A stretch of DNA of 64,000 nt, from IMG/VR virus record IMGVR_UViG_3300044981_000021, positions 1 through 64,000 of that record; one strand, given 5' to 3'. Source of the DNA: a virus. Below are positions 31,584 to 41,343 of the stretch, in pieces. The notes under the pieces are model-generated. The model was not told the origin of the DNA, searched no databases, and saw only the letters and a program-made list of their open reading frames with translations. The position numbers and the translations under genes are program-made. Every line of letters begins with the position of its first letter. Within the stretch, counting starts at the first letter, position 1.

Positions 31584-34500
31584 TTAGAACAGCCAATACT
31601 GGGTTCCGTCAAATTTTAACGTAATTGCCTGATTTTGACCTAGTGCGGTTGTTGTTCCCGAGTCAATCTTGACGGTACCCCCAGCAGACACAGTGCAAGT
31701 CGCTGCGTTTATATTCTTTACGTGGAATGTCTTCCCCGTGGGAATGCTAGACGATGGCAGGGTTACGGTAAACGCTGTAGATGCCGCGTTGCACAGAATT
31801 GTAGAATCGCTTATGCTTGCGCTGTAGGTCGTTGTCTGCGTATTCAGCGAATCTAGTTCAACAGGGAAGAACGATCCATTGTTGTCGGAACATAGGATTT
31901 GATGATAGGTAGAATCTGCATAGCAAATATCATAAGCAGACTTTGCCGATGCCGCCGTTCCTTCACCTAAGCAAGCCGAACCACCCGTTCCCGAAGTACA
32001 AGAACCTCCGTCAATAGCTAGCGAGGTTGCTAGGGTGGCGTTGCCTTGATAATCAACCGCGAACTCAGAAGTCGTGCTAGATTGTAGGTCGATTAACTTA
32101 CTCGCTGCTCCTTCTGCGGTTGTCGTGATATTTTCAAAAATACCAGCATCTACTACGCCCGTGGTATTCCATGTCCCGGTGATGTTTAAGAATGGCGTCG
32201 TATTGGCGGCCCCAACGGTCCCCGCAGCAATTTCAAACTGTCCCGGAGCGCCTGCCGTGCCAGTTCCACCCGCGCTTCCGAGGGTAAATACTGCATTCCC
32301 GCCTCGACCAGTAGTGCTTCCTGCTGTTGCCGATCCACCCGTACCCGTTGTAACTAGGAAATCAGTTCCCACTCCGCCCGTCCCTGAAGTAGCTCCACCC
32401 GCTCCGCCCGCGCCTCCTGTGATCGTGAACGTCCCTGCGGCTCCGCCGTTTCCTGTAGCTCCGCCCGCTGCACCCGCTCCTATAGTTGTTGTGAAGGCTC
32501 CACCTGCTCCGCCGGTATTCGCAGAACCATTTGCTACCGACCCTGCTCCCGTAAGCAGCGTAATTGGCGCTCCGACATATCCCGCGTGAGACGATGCGGC
32601 TCCTCCTGCTGCTGCCGCCGTTATGTTGATAAGTGGCGGAGCATTGGCTGCCGCTGGCCCTGCCGCACCTTGCGTAAGTTGTAATACGGCAGCAGTAGTG
32701 GTTGTAAGCGTGGTTAACTGTAAATCAACATCACTTGTACCAGTAGCCGCCGTGGTTTCCCCAAAAGTTACACAAGCCTGAGTATTTGAAGTTTGAGCAC
32801 AGTTAAGCGTTAATGGGTTATTGCCGTCTGCGAGTGTGGCGATTGATCCCGTAGCGCTTATTACGCTGCTAATCGGTATGGTTCCTGTATTAATTACTCC
32901 GCCCGCCCCGACAGCAAATTCCTTGGTTCCACCACTAAGTGTTCCGTTGGTTATGATTGAAGCTACATACAGCCTAAATAAGTCTCCCGTTCCTGAAACG
33001 CTATTCCCAACCAGCCCAATGCACCCCGTAGACGTACCCGCACAATTAGCAATCAAGCCAATACTAGTATTGTTGTTTGTCGAGTTGGTGTCTTGGATGG
33101 TGATGTACGAGGTAAGAGAAGAAGTCTCGACTCCGTTAAATGTATAGTTATCGCCTGCCGCAGATTCGGACCTAGAAACCTGATTAGCTGAACCCGTAAC
33201 CGCATCAAGAGAGGGGCTGCTGCCCGCAGCAGTCAAGGTGCTAGCCGTATTCATATCAATCAATGGCAACGTGGTACTTAAGGCTTGCGATGTTCCGTCA
33301 CCCAAGATAAAGGTGCCCGACACTGCGACAACGGTTCCAACCGTTGCTCCTTGACTATTAGTACAAGAAGAAGTACCCGTGCTATCTGTAACTTGACCCG
33401 CCGTAGAACCCGCGCACACGGTATCTCCAACCGTAACAGCCCCAGAGGCATTAATTGGGGTTTGGCTAGGAGGGGAAAGGACAATATCTGTATTGCTGTT
33501 AACTGTCTCGATAACCCCTAACCAATTCTGTGGGCTAGCACCGCAGTTCTTTACGGTCATTGCCGTGGTAGATGAGATACAAGCCAAATCCCACTGAGTA
33601 GAGGTAGCGGCCTTGATATACTGCTTTGCGAAGCCAAGAATACCCTGCAATCCCTGCGTAGCTCCCGTGCTAGCACCAGCTTCGATCATTACACTACCGG
33701 CAGACGAACTAGCATTGGTTGCAGCATTCGACCCACCAATGATGAATACTGGGCCACCTGCGGATGATGCTCCACCTGCTCCAGTTTCGTTGGCTCCGCG
33801 AAGCGTTAATCCACCAAGGGCAGAGTTGGCCGAAGCGTCTTTGCCGCCCATAATTGTAAGCAGTTGTGTAGTGGTAGCATCGCTCAGTAAGTTGCTTGAT
33901 TCAAGAAGATCAGAAACAACGCTATTTCCGTTTGAATCAAACTTCATAAGAGCGTTAGTTGTCGGACTACCCGTAGACAACTGAAGCAAGGCACCATTTC
34001 CCTGTTCTCCCGTTACCCCGGAAATAGACAATGTATTCGTAGACAAGCTTAATGGAGCGCTGATTGTAGCCGTCAAATCGCTGAATGCGGGTTGGGCACA
34101 AGTAAACACTCCTGCCGTGGATAAAACGTCCATCCATTGATGAGATGCGCATGTTTTAGCTACGGAAGTTGTTCCTACGGTGGCAGCATTGCCGATTTCG
34201 TGTACTCTTAGGTCGGTAGAGTCGAACCAAATCAAGGTACCCGAAGCTGGGGCGCTAGGAGCAGCACTAGATGGTAGAGAGATTTCCCCAGTCCCGGGTA
34301 CCGATGCCGAACCGGATGCAAACCCATTAGCAAACAGATTTCCCGTGGCGGCACATGATCCTCCACTAGAAACATCAACTTGCCCTGCTGCACCACGGCA
34401 TAGTCCCGTATCGGCCACGTTGCCCGAAGTGGTCCAAATTATGCTTCCGCCAAGATATTCATTTCTCCAGCGAAGAGACGCCGAACCAAGATCAATAGCA

Positions 34501-37500
34501 TTATCTGATCCCGGTATTAGCGACGAGTTTACGGCCACGGCAGACAAATTGCTTAAGGCTTGATTGGCTCCCGATGCACCTGAGTTCAATTGTTGTACCC
34601 AAGTGTTCCCCGAGTAGCATTCGTTAATGCTTTGTCCGTGGGTTTGGTCGGTAGCGAAATATAAATCTCCCGGAGTACAGGTTGCAGGAATGGCCGCTAT
34701 CAGGCCCGTCTGTATCGACCCTGTATGTGCTGCGCCACGGAAGTTTATGGTTCCCGTGGCGGTAATATTGGCAACATCTAGCGTTCCGCTTTTGTCACCT
34801 TGGGTTCCGTTGCCAACGTCGATCACGCCTGCCGAGTCGCGAGATATCCCGGTATCGCTTGCTCCAACTTGAAACAAGCTTGCCAAGACACCGTTGCCAA
34901 ATCTAGAAACAAAGTTTGTTGCAGTAGAAATTTCGGCAATTGTTCCGTTGTTGTCGTCGAAGTGATACATCGCCACTTGATTGTCGGTCCCCGTATTGTC
35001 GGTGGTGATGTTGTTTCTTATCACCGTATTTCCATTGCCTTGTGCCTGCAAAGAGAATCCAATCACATTGATATCGGCGGTGGTGAAATTCGCGCTAATT
35101 TCTATTCCATTTTGAGCACACTGCGGAGAATCGTTGCTTGCCCCGCAATAACCGTTAATTATGTTGATGTCATGTGCCGCCGCCTGAGAACCAATCAGGA
35201 TTCCATCAATGGCACCGGCTAGGTAATTTGTGTCGATGTTAATACCTTGCGAATCAATTACCATGGCCGCGTTTGCATATTCGATAGCCGTGGCCGTGCC
35301 CGACCCACCTGAAGTGGCCCCGTGAGTTACGGTACCCTCAAACTGATTGCCATTCAGTCCCGTAAGGATGATTACAACTTCAAGTCCATTTAGGAAAGTA
35401 TCTGCCCCCGTGAATCCCGACAGCGTTACGGGCTGACCGACAGTATAGTTATTCGTGGCGGTAAACGTTGCCGTATTGCTGCCGTTGATGGAATAGGCCG
35501 TGATCGCGGCTTGATCGTTGGTGTTGGTACACCCTCCTGCTGCTTCGTTGAAGGTTGCTCCACGGAATCCGCGCAACGCTCCAGCCTTTTGAATCCATGC
35601 GTAGCCGTGACCGCCACAACCCGTAATGAACGCCCCGGAAGTATCTTCTTGACTATCGACCGGACCCCAATTCTGCGCATGGTTGGTGCGAATTGTGTAT
35701 CCCCACGCAACGTTTTGAAAGCCTATGTGATCTGTTCCACCGCGTTCTTCGCCAAACTTGTTTTCCCATCCAATAATGCCTTCATAAGTTGATCCATCGA
35801 GTGCTACGTTTTGAAGGTAGCAACCATAACAAACTGATGAGGCAGAATTCGATTTAACATACGGCACACTAGAGCCATTAAACAAATCTCCATTGGCGAA
35901 TCCAAGAATTGGGGTTGGGAGATAAAACGTTCCACATCCAGAAGCGCAATTTAGGCTAGCATTTGTTACCGCATCGGGGACTGCTGCTGTACAGGTAAAC
36001 GAAGTCGCACCAACCGCCGTGATTCCGCAGGCAAAGTCATTAATGGTAGCCGATGCCCCGGATATCCAACCCATTACACCATTGTTTACGTCTTGAGTTG
36101 AGATGGCTGATCCTGAATTTGGAGCGCAACTAGCAGCGTTCCCGCACGATGTTGCAGTCGAAGGGGTTACATTGATGGTACAGACGTGCTTAATGGTTCC
36201 TGATGTTGTACACCCCGATACCGTTATGCTTGGGTATGAACGTTGCGGTACACCTTCTGTGCAAGAAGCAAACGGGGTTCCCGCCCCTGTACACATGCTG
36301 AAAGTAGTACCGTAAGCACCATCGGAACGCTTGGTAGTACCGCGTACCAAGACACGTTCAGGAATAAGAATTGCAGGCGTCCCGGGCAGTTGACCGCTAG
36401 GATTAACCCCCGTCGTAGAACCATCCCCGAAAGAATAGTTGGTTGTTTGGCTTGTGGAACACGGGGTAGCCGCACATGGACCGTCAATGTAAAACTGAGC
36501 ACTCCCTAGCCAAAGTTCTCCACCTGAACCATTTAGTGCAGATAAAGCTTGAGTAATGTTTGCGGGCTTTACTAATTGCTTGCCATAGAAACCGCGAGCA
36601 TCAATGATTGTAGACGTACCCGAAGCAGCAGAAGCGGCAGCGGTGATTGCTGAAAATGCATCACCTGTCGTACAGTGCCCGACCCCGCCTGAAGTGCTAT
36701 AAGAGTTGCTCGTACAAAAAGCGGTTGCATCGTAGAACTTCGGGCTGACCGCAGCGTAGGTATTGCTCCCGCTAGTGTTGTTTAAATCTAGACCTTGAGT
36801 TCCTGAAGGTAGGCTCCCGCCTGAACCGCAATCTGCTGCTGTAATATGCAGGTTTCCACTTGCATCAGTATCTACGCAACGAGAAGCTGTGGTTGCCCCT
36901 GTCCACGTAGCAAACTGAGTCGTATTTCCTGTTACGGTTCCTGTTGATGGATTGGCCCCTGCCCCACCGCCAATTAGAGGCAGATTTAACGTAAACGTTG
37001 GAACGGTAGGAACCCCCGCTCCAGTGGTATTCGATATAAGCCCTGTAGCCAGACCTGATAGCGATGTTCCGTTAAGACCCGTGTTGGTCATCACCCCGGC
37101 GTTGGTTATCGAAGAATCACCACTAAGTGCGACACATTTAGCGAGGTTAGAACCGTTACCTACAACCAAAAACGCAGAAGTACAAGCAGCGGCAATGGCT
37201 TGTGAACTACCGTTGGTAGCAAGAAAAGTTGCAGAAGCAGGAACGGCGGCACCATTGATTCCAGTATTGGTCCATACCCCTCCCGCCGTAACTGAAGCAT
37301 CTTGTGAAATCGCCTGCGCTACGGGAAGATTACCAGCGCTTCCAATGTAAATATCTGTATTTGGCAACGCTGCGGCTACAGGTTGGTTGCTACTATTGGT
37401 CCCCACGATTAGGGCAGAAGCAGGGAACGTTCCGCCATTGGCTTCGTTGGCGTTAACTACTCCTGTACCAGAAAATGTAAGCGTTCCCCCTGTTGGGACC

Positions 37501-37820
37501 GTGCTAGTTCCACCGAGAGAAAGAATGCTGGTGCTGCTTCCAGTCAGGGTCGTTGTTCCGTTGGTTGTCCACTGCGTAATACCACCAAACACCGTAGCGT
37601 TATTCCACTGTATTTGTCCGTTTGAACCACCCGGGTTTGACCCTGCCCCACCGCAAGCTCCGCCTGAGTCTTGAATCGTATTAGAATTTAAAAACGATAC
37701 GCAGTGCCCCGCAGTAACCGCCCCATTAACCGATACGGTACCTCCACCAGAAATTTGGGCTAGAGCAGCGCACTGAAGCAGCAGCAGAACACAAACTACA
37801 TTTAATGTACGTTTTACCAT
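31584..37820 (-). CDS. giant tail fibre / adhesin, 2078 aa, with signal peptide
   Basis: The largest gene of the window. Residues 1-23 (MVKRTLNVVCVLLLLQCAAL) form a signal peptide with a cleavage-like ALA. The N-terminal third has short beta-helical repeats ending in LATNGSS- or GVWTNTGING-like units. A large domain lies near residues 400-900. A Gly/Ala-rich collagen-like stretch spans ~1750-1870. The C-terminus (TLPSSSIPTGKTFHVKNI, then ALGQNQAITLKFDGTQYW) is a tail-fibre-type end module. It would bind the host surface. An exported fibre is unusual. Confidence 0.78.
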   Translation of the reverse strand: MVKRTLNVVCVLLLLQCAALAQISGGGTVSVNGAVTAGHCVSFLNSNTIQDSGGACGGAGSNPGGSNGQIQWNNATVFGGITQWTTNGTTTLTGSSTSILSLGGTSTVPTGGTLTFSGTGVVNANEANGGTFPASALIVGTNSSNQPVAAALPNTDIYIGSAGNLPVAQAISQDASVTAGGVWTNTGINGAAVPASATFLATNGSSQAIAAACTSAFLVVGNGSNLAKCVALSGDSSITNAGVMTNTGLNGTSLSGLATGLISNTTGAGVPTVPTFTLNLPLIGGGAGANPSTGTVTGNTTQFATWTGATTASRCVDTDASGNLHITAADCGSGGSLPSGTQGLDLNNTSGSNTYAAVSPKFYDATAFCTSNSYSTSGGVGHCTTGDAFSAITAAASAASGTSTIIDARGFYGKQLVKPANITQALSALNGSGGELWLGSAQFYIDGPCAATPCSTSQTTNYSFGDGSTTGVNPSGQLPGTPAILIPERVLVRGTTKRSDGAYGTTFSMCTGAGTPFASCTEGVPQRSYPSITVSGCTTSGTIKHVCTINVTPSTATSCGNAASCAPNSGSAISTQDVNNGVMGWISGASATINDFACGITAVGATSFTCTAAVPDAVTNASLNCASGCGTFYLPTPILGFANGDLFNGSSVPYVKSNSASSVCYGCYLQNVALDGSTYEGIIGWENKFGEERGGTDHIGFQNVAWGYTIRTNHAQNWGPVDSQEDTSGAFITGCGGHGYAWIQKAGALRGFRGATFNEAAGGCTNTNDQAAITAYSINGSNTATFTATNNYTVGQPVTLSGFTGADTFLNGLEVVIILTGLNGNQFEGTVTHGATSGGSGTATAIEYANAAMVIDSQGINIDTNYLAGAIDGILIGSQAAAHDINIINGYCGASNDSPQCAQNGIEISANFTTADINVIGFSLQAQGNGNTVIRNNITTDNTGTDNQVAMYHFDDNNGTIAEISTATNFVSRFGNGVLASLFQVGASDTGISRDSAGVIDVGNGTQGDKSGTLDVANITATGTINFRGAAHTGSIQTGLIAAIPATCTPGDLYFATDQTHGQSINECYSGNTWVQQLNSGASGANQALSNLSAVAVNSSLIPGSDNAIDLGSASLRWRNEYLGGSIIWTTSGNVADTGLCRGAAGQVDVSSGGSCAATGNLFANGFASGSASVPGTGEISLPSSAAPSAPASGTLIWFDSTDLRVHEIGNAATVGTTSVAKTCASHQWMDVLSTAGVFTCAQPAFSDLTATISAPLSLSTNTLSISGVTGEQGNGALLQLSTGSPTTNALMKFDSNGNSVVSDLLESSNLLSDATTTQLLTIMGGKDASANSALGGLTLRGANETGAGGASSAGGPVFIIGGSNAATNASSSAGSVMIEAGASTGATQGLQGILGFAKQYIKAATSTQWDLACISSTTAMTVKNCGASPQNWLGVIETVNSNTDIVLSPPSQTPINASGAVTVGDTVCAGSTAGQVTDSTGTSSCTNSQGATVGTVVAVSGTFILGDGTSQALSTTLPLIDMNTASTLTAAGSSPSLDAVTGSANQVSRSESAAGDNYTFNGVETSSLTSYITIQDTNSTNNNTSIGLIANCAGTSTGCIGLVGNSVSGTGDLFRLYVASIITNGTLSGGTKEFAVGAGGVINTGTIPISSVISATGSIATLADGNNPLTLNCAQTSNTQACVTFGETTAATGTSDVDLQLTTLTTTTAAVLQLTQGAAGPAAANAPPLINITAAAAGGAASSHAGYVGAPITLLTGAGSVANGSANTGGAGGAFTTTIGAGAAGGATGNGGAAGTFTITGGAGGAGGATSGTGGVGTDFLVTTGTGGSATAGSTTGRGGNAVFTLGSAGGTGTAGAPGQFEIAAGTVGAANTTPFLNITGTWNTTGVVDAGIFENITTTAEGAASKLIDLQSSTTSEFAVDYQGNATLATSLAIDGGSCTSGTGGSACLGEGTAASAKSAYDICYADSTYHQILCSDNNGSFFPVELDSLNTQTTTYSASISDSTILCNAASTAFTVTLPSSSIPTGKTFHVKNINAATCTVSAGGTVKIDSGTTTALGQNQAITLKFDGTQYWLF
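37797..37809. promoter_or_regulatory. palindrome TACATTTAATGTA, copy 4
   Basis: Perfect copy within codons 4-8 of the 2078-aa fibre gene, as at 5600-5612 in another gene. Confidence 0.6.
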
Positions 37821-38224
37821 TATCCGGCAACCCTACCCGGTGCCCATGAAACCGAATACTCAACAAATACCTGACAAACTTGCTGAGCGTTGCAATTCAA
37901 GGTTAGATCGAATCCTGCCCCGCTAGACGTATTGCGGGTAGTCTCAAATAAGAATCCGGGCGGGCTAGCGCGTTCTGTCCAGTTTCCCGTACCGCCCGCC
38001 GATGGAATCAAGAACGGACCAGCAATATTAGAAAAGTTGGAGTCCTGCCACGTAACAAGCACCGGATTGCTAACATTTTGATTCTGAACGTTGTAACTGT
38101 GAATACGAACTACGGCTCCGCGCTGTTGGCCGTGGACAGGTCCAGTCTTGTAGGGGTTTGTAACTATCGTAGACGAGTTACTTGAGTTGATCGTAACGTT
38201 CGCCGTTTGGATGAAAGGAGCCAT
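37820..38224 (-). CDS. hypothetical tail protein, 134 aa
   Basis: Beta-rich, Asn/Ser/Thr-rich, with NPVLVTWQDSNFSNIAGPFL and VFVEYSVSWAPG. It ends at the start of the giant fibre gene, sharing one base. Probably a tail or base-plate part. Confidence 0.62.
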   Translation of the reverse strand: MAPFIQTANVTINSSNSSTIVTNPYKTGPVHGQQRGAVVRIHSYNVQNQNVSNPVLVTWQDSNFSNIAGPFLIPSAGGTGNWTERASPPGFLFETTRNTSSGAGFDLTLNCNAQQVCQVFVEYSVSWAPGRVAG

Positions 38225-38234
38225 AATTACCTCA

Positions 38235-38660
38235 CTACATCAATTGGTTTGACGATTGGAGCCATGGCTCATCGTTTGGTGCGTTGTCCTCTTTTTCATA
38301 ATCGCGCTGGATAGTTAAAGTTAGCAGGCTTACCGCAAGCATTAACTTCCCGAACTTTTCTTCCACGTTGCCGCGAAACTCATCGGTCCCCGCCTGTAGG
38401 GCCGGTAGCCTAAATCCTTCGTCGAACACGGTTAATCTTTTGAGGACTTCCCAGCAGTCATCAATTCGCATTCCCATCCATGCCGCGTTATAGGCTTGTT
38501 GGGCGATTTCTTTCTGTTCCTTGGTTAGCTCGCGATCCTTGGCCCACTTTTCAAAACTGCCGACGCGACTGATCTGCAACTTTGCCAGCCGCCTAAATCT
38601 TTCGAGGCGATCATCCGTGGGAAGTGCTTCAGCTATAACGGTTTCTAGTATTTTTGTCAT
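38235..38660 (-). CDS. hypothetical helical protein, 141 aa
   Basis: Charged and helical throughout (TKEQKEIAQQAYNAAWMGM). No domain recognised. Stop and start of the two neighbours touch at 38660. May belong to tail assembly or regulation. Confidence 0.62.
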   Translation of the reverse strand: MTKILETVIAEALPTDDRLERFRRLAKLQISRVGSFEKWAKDRELTKEQKEIAQQAYNAAWMGMRIDDCWEVLKRLTVFDEGFRLPALQAGTDEFRGNVEEKFGKLMLAVSLLTLTIQRDYEKEDNAPNDEPWLQSSNQLM

Positions 38661-39049
38661 TAGTTAACGATCCATTCCGACATAAGGTTCGACACGGGAA
38701 GCAAAATACTCGACTGGGCTTCGGAATCATAGAAATGCGTGCGGCAGTGATTGTCTTTGAATGATGGGAACGGGCACCCCTTGGTGCTGCATCTCCCGTC
38801 AATCACGATTTCCACGCGCCGCTCTGGCTTGAACTGGCTGCGGAAGGAACATAAGCCGGAATGGCCGAATGGGCGTTTGCAGGGACACGGGGGCAACTTC
38901 ATCTTGCCGACTGATCGCCGGATAGATTCTGCGCAAAGGTTAAATTCAACGGAAGCGTCGGCAAAGGTGTTTCCAGGTATGGAAACAAAGGCTCTTATTG
39001 CCGAACGTTGAGCATCGGTGAGTGCGTGCGCGATATAACTACCTCGCAC
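38660..39049 (-). CDS. hypothetical protein with HTH and Cys/His cluster
   Basis: 129 aa. SAIRAFVSIPGNTFADASVE and FNLCAESIRRSVGKM suggest a helix-turn-helix, followed by a CPCKRPFGHSGLC zinc-like group. It may bind DNA; target unknown. Confidence 0.6.
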   Translation of the reverse strand: MRGSYIAHALTDAQRSAIRAFVSIPGNTFADASVEFNLCAESIRRSVGKMKLPPCPCKRPFGHSGLCSFRSQFKPERRVEIVIDGRCSTKGCPFPSFKDNHCRTHFYDSEAQSSILLPVSNLMSEWIVN

Positions 39050-39079
39050 GTAATATTAAAGGTTATAGGGGAAAACTTA

Positions 39080-39253
39080 CTAGGCAGTACGGCCTTGATA
39101 GAATCCAGCGCGGGATTTTAAAACGTGGTCGTCGTGGAAGTGTTCTTGCAGTTCTTCTAGGGAGAGAAAAGGACGCCCGCCGTCAGGGCACAAATGGCAA
39201 AACGCTTTATAGGGCGGCGGGATTATAAATTCAGTTTTTGGTTCTTCGCTCAC
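39080..39253 (-). CDS. small C2H2-like zinc-finger protein
   Basis: 57 aa from GTG 39253. CHLCPDGGRPFLSLEELQEH, then FHDDH, has the Cys2-His2 layout. GTGA overlap with the end of the gene upstream. Confidence 0.65.
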   Translation of the reverse strand: MSEEPKTEFIIPPPYKAFCHLCPDGGRPFLSLEELQEHFHDDHVLKSRAGFYQGRTA

Positions 39254-39528
39254 GCGGCTTCTTCGTCTTCTTTGGCCTTCTTGATTTTTACCTTGACCTT
39301 GATATCTTCGGGAACAAGGTCAATCGTTATTCCGTTGTGCTCGTAGTGCTCTCTCTTGTACTTGGTCATCAGGGCAAGTATTGCCGCCTTCTGCTCTACT
39401 TCCTCGACTAGTAGCGCTTGGCGTTGGTCGCGAGTTTCGGCATATTCTTCGGCTGCCGCCTCTAGTTCCTAAATAGCCGCATCTTCGGTACCAGGTAAAC
39501 GATCTTGCTTAGGCTTTGACTTCGACAT
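39250..39528 (-). pseudogene. small phage gene with an in-frame TAG
   Basis: The frame runs from ATG 39528 (MSKSKPKQDRLPGTEDAAI), meets a TAG at 39469-39471, and continues in the same frame (ELEAAAEEYAETRDQRQ ... KVKVKIKKAKEDEEAA) to TGA 39250. The continuous sequence matches a small phage protein pattern, with the TAG in place of a Glu or Lys codon. No tRNA with a CTA anticodon was seen in the array, so this is a nonsense mutation, a sequence error or unrecognised readthrough. Confidence 0.6.
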
Positions 39529-39932
39529 TTTGTGTAACCTCCTGCTCGCAAATTAGTTCTTCGTCTTGGTCTACTGTTGGGTCGATAGACCTGATCCAAT
39601 CCGCAAGTTTTTCCATGGTCCACGGCTCAGCATCGGGAAAACCGTGCAATTGTAATCCCATTGGACCAAGCCTATCTTTACAAACATGTTCATTGAATAG
39701 GTGGGTAATCACGGTTGCAACTTGCCATATGCACCGTCTGTCTAGATTACAACTGCACGGCGAAACCGCTTCCCGTAAAAGCCATGGATATAAATTCTCG
39801 GCAGCTTTTCGTTGTTACGCTCGGCCCTTCTATCATCCCCAGCGCACAGCCAACGCCAACCCCGTAGTGCCGCAAGAATGGTTCCGCTTGCATCAACTTG
39901 CTATTCAGCAACATCTTTTCGTGTGCTCGCAT
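39509..39932 (-). pseudogene. frameshifted third member of a paralogous family
   Basis: The N-terminal part from ATG 39932 (MRAHEKMLLNSKLMQAEPFL, then GCALGM) and the C-terminal part (AAENLYPWLLREAV, CSCNLDRRC, THLFNEHVCK, MEKLADWIRSIDP) are in different frames, switching near 39835. Together they match the order of 41507-41896 and 41883-42344. One base has been gained or lost, or misread. Confidence 0.65.
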
Positions 39933-40030
39933 TACTTTCCTCTCGTCGCAAAATAAATTCCGATTATCCAAAGTACGACATACGCCAATATGTCTAGGTG
40001 TATGCCATAGTCGGATAGCCGCTTGTTCAC
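39932..40030 (-). CDS. 32-aa membrane protein
   Basis: GTG 40030, five bases after CGGAG. MNKRLSDYGIHLDILAYVVL, then WIIGIYFATRGK: one membrane helix. TAATG overlap with the next gene. A sigma70-like promoter at 40076-40104 lies just upstream. Confidence 0.55.
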   Translation of the reverse strand: MNKRLSDYGIHLDILAYVVLWIIGIYFATRGK

Positions 40031-40075
40031 TTCTTCTCCGTAGTTGCGCCATTGTTCTCTCTCCTTGGAAATTAG

Positions 40076-40104
40076 ATGCTAGGACACAGCTAAAGGATTG
40101 TCAA
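40076..40104 (-). promoter_or_regulatory. sigma70-like promoter
   Basis: On the minus strand TTGACA, 17 bases, TAGCAT. It overlaps the last codons of 40079-40306 and would drive the small genes to the left. Confidence 0.6.
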
Positions 40105-40306
40105 GATTTTTTTCTTTACGGAAGTCCTTAGCGTTCGGGCAACTACTCCAGTGAGCAATCAACGTACCTGAGTCGAGCGGAACGAATTTCCCCGTTGGCG
40201 TCCTCCAAAATTCGATCTCGGCTCCGCATCCCGTACGTTTAGTGGACTTCTTGGGCGGTTCGTAGCCCGCTCTTACTAATCCGTCTTCAGTGGTCGGAAA
40301 TGGCAT
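40079..40306 (-). CDS. hypothetical phage protein with CGA...C metal-like site
   Basis: 75 aa. TGCGAEIEFWRTPTGKFVPLD and HWSSCPNAKDFR resemble a conserved small phage protein. No function known. Confidence 0.65.
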   Translation of the reverse strand: MPFPTTEDGLVRAGYEPPKKSTKRTGCGAEIEFWRTPTGKFVPLDSGTLIAHWSSCPNAKDFRKEKNLDNPLAVS

Positions 40307-40643
40307 ATAAACTCCAATACGGCACGATTTTCATGTTCTTTAGGTGATGATCTGAATGGCATTTAGCGTCTAGGCACGCGACATTCTGTAAAACGTCAGA
40401 CCCACCAAGGCTGCGATGTTGTAAATGGTGTAGTTCAAACGTTAGGTAATGAAATGGTTTACCACAACGTTTGCCTTGTTTTACGCTCTCGCACCTGCCA
40501 CCGCTGCGTTGGTAGGCGGCCAGCCTTAAATCCTCCATCCCCCTAGCGTCCAACCTAATCTTGCCGCTTCGCCAAGAAGTCTTAGCCTTCTTTGGTTTTT
40601 TCTTGATCCAACTTCTTTTAAGCGGTTTTTTGGGCTTTTTCAC
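40287..40643 (-). CDS. HNH endonuclease
   Basis: ~118 aa from GTG 40643 (MKKPKKPLKRSWIKKKPKKA). The HNH core FELHHLQHRSLGGSDVLQN, then CHSDHH, and the CES...CGK pair are characteristic. A longer start overlaps the gene upstream. Phage HNH proteins at such sites may help in DNA packaging or be mobile. Confidence 0.8.
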   Translation of the reverse strand: MKKPKKPLKRSWIKKKPKKAKTSWRSGKIRLDARGMEDLRLAAYQRSGGRCESVKQGKRCGKPFHYLTFELHHLQHRSLGGSDVLQNVACLDAKCHSDHHLKNMKIVPYWSLYAISDH

Positions 40644-41343
40644 GAAGTTTACTCGCTTGTTTCTCGGCTGTTTTCTTTCGCCTATCCGCAGCCTGTAATT
40701 CTTCCGCGTTGCCAGCTTCAAAGAAAATCACCAAGGCATAGAGAAACTTAGCTTCCGCCGATATTGATTTATCCGCATCGTGGAACTGCTCCATGTAAAG
40801 CGCCCGAGATTCCAAATCCTTGAACCTTACAACTAGGCTTACGGGGTAGTTCCTCGCAAACAGTACCGTCGCTTCTTTTTGTTCTTCGGGTGGAAGATGT
40901 TTGTTTTTGGCTTCTTGTAAGTCGGTTTTCCACTGTTCTGGACTTGAATCTAGTGCCGACTTTACTAAGTTGATTCGTTCCTTTGGTGGTACGCTAGCTA
41001 GCTCCGCTGCCCGCGTATGGCCGATAGCGTCAATCATGTTTTCAGGGATCGCATATTCGCCTTCGGCTAGACTGCCAATCAAGGCTAAATTGAACAATTT
41101 TGTGTGCGAAATGCTGCCCATGTTCGCCTTAGCGTAAGCTTCCCACGTCCGAAACTCTTTCCCCGTAACAGGATCAGTCAACACCCGCCATAGAGATTTA
41201 TCCTTCATCCGACAAACGCATTTACTAAGCGCAGAGATGTTCTTCTTGAAAGATGAGATTAAGTCTTTGATTTCTGCGTCTAGTATCTTCGCTTCGGCAA
41301 CTAGTAATACTTGCTCGGACGGTAGAACTAACTCAGCCTTCAA
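40618..41343 (-). CDS. hypothetical helical protein, 241 aa
   Basis: TTG start at 41343, overlapping the small upstream gene (TTGA). Highly helical and charged, ending with a Lys/Ala-rich tail (KKTAEKQASKLREKAQK). A replication or DNA-binding role is possible by context; no domain recognised. Confidence 0.65.
   Translation of the reverse strand: MKAELVLPSEQVLLVAEAKILDAEIKDLISSFKKNISALSKCVCRMKDKSLWRVLTDPVTGKEFRTWEAYAKANMGSISHTKLFNLALIGSLAEGEYAIPENMIDAIGHTRAAELASVPPKERINLVKSALDSSPEQWKTDLQEAKNKHLPPEEQKEATVLFARNYPVSLVVRFKDLESRALYMEQFHDADKSISAEAKFLYALVIFFEAGNAEELQAADRRKKTAEKQASKLREKAQKTA

Noticed and set aside
33132-33144. Another palindrome copy, TCCGTTAAATGTA
   Set aside because: Two mismatches and inside the giant fibre gene; treated as chance.
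31584-37820. Many plus-strand ORFs across the giant fibre gene
   Set aside because: Low-complexity Gly/Ala/Pro shadows of the fibre coding strand.
39250-39528. Reassigned TAG codon in this phage
   Set aside because: Other genes appear to end in TAG and no CTA tRNA was found, so a local mutation or error is more likely.
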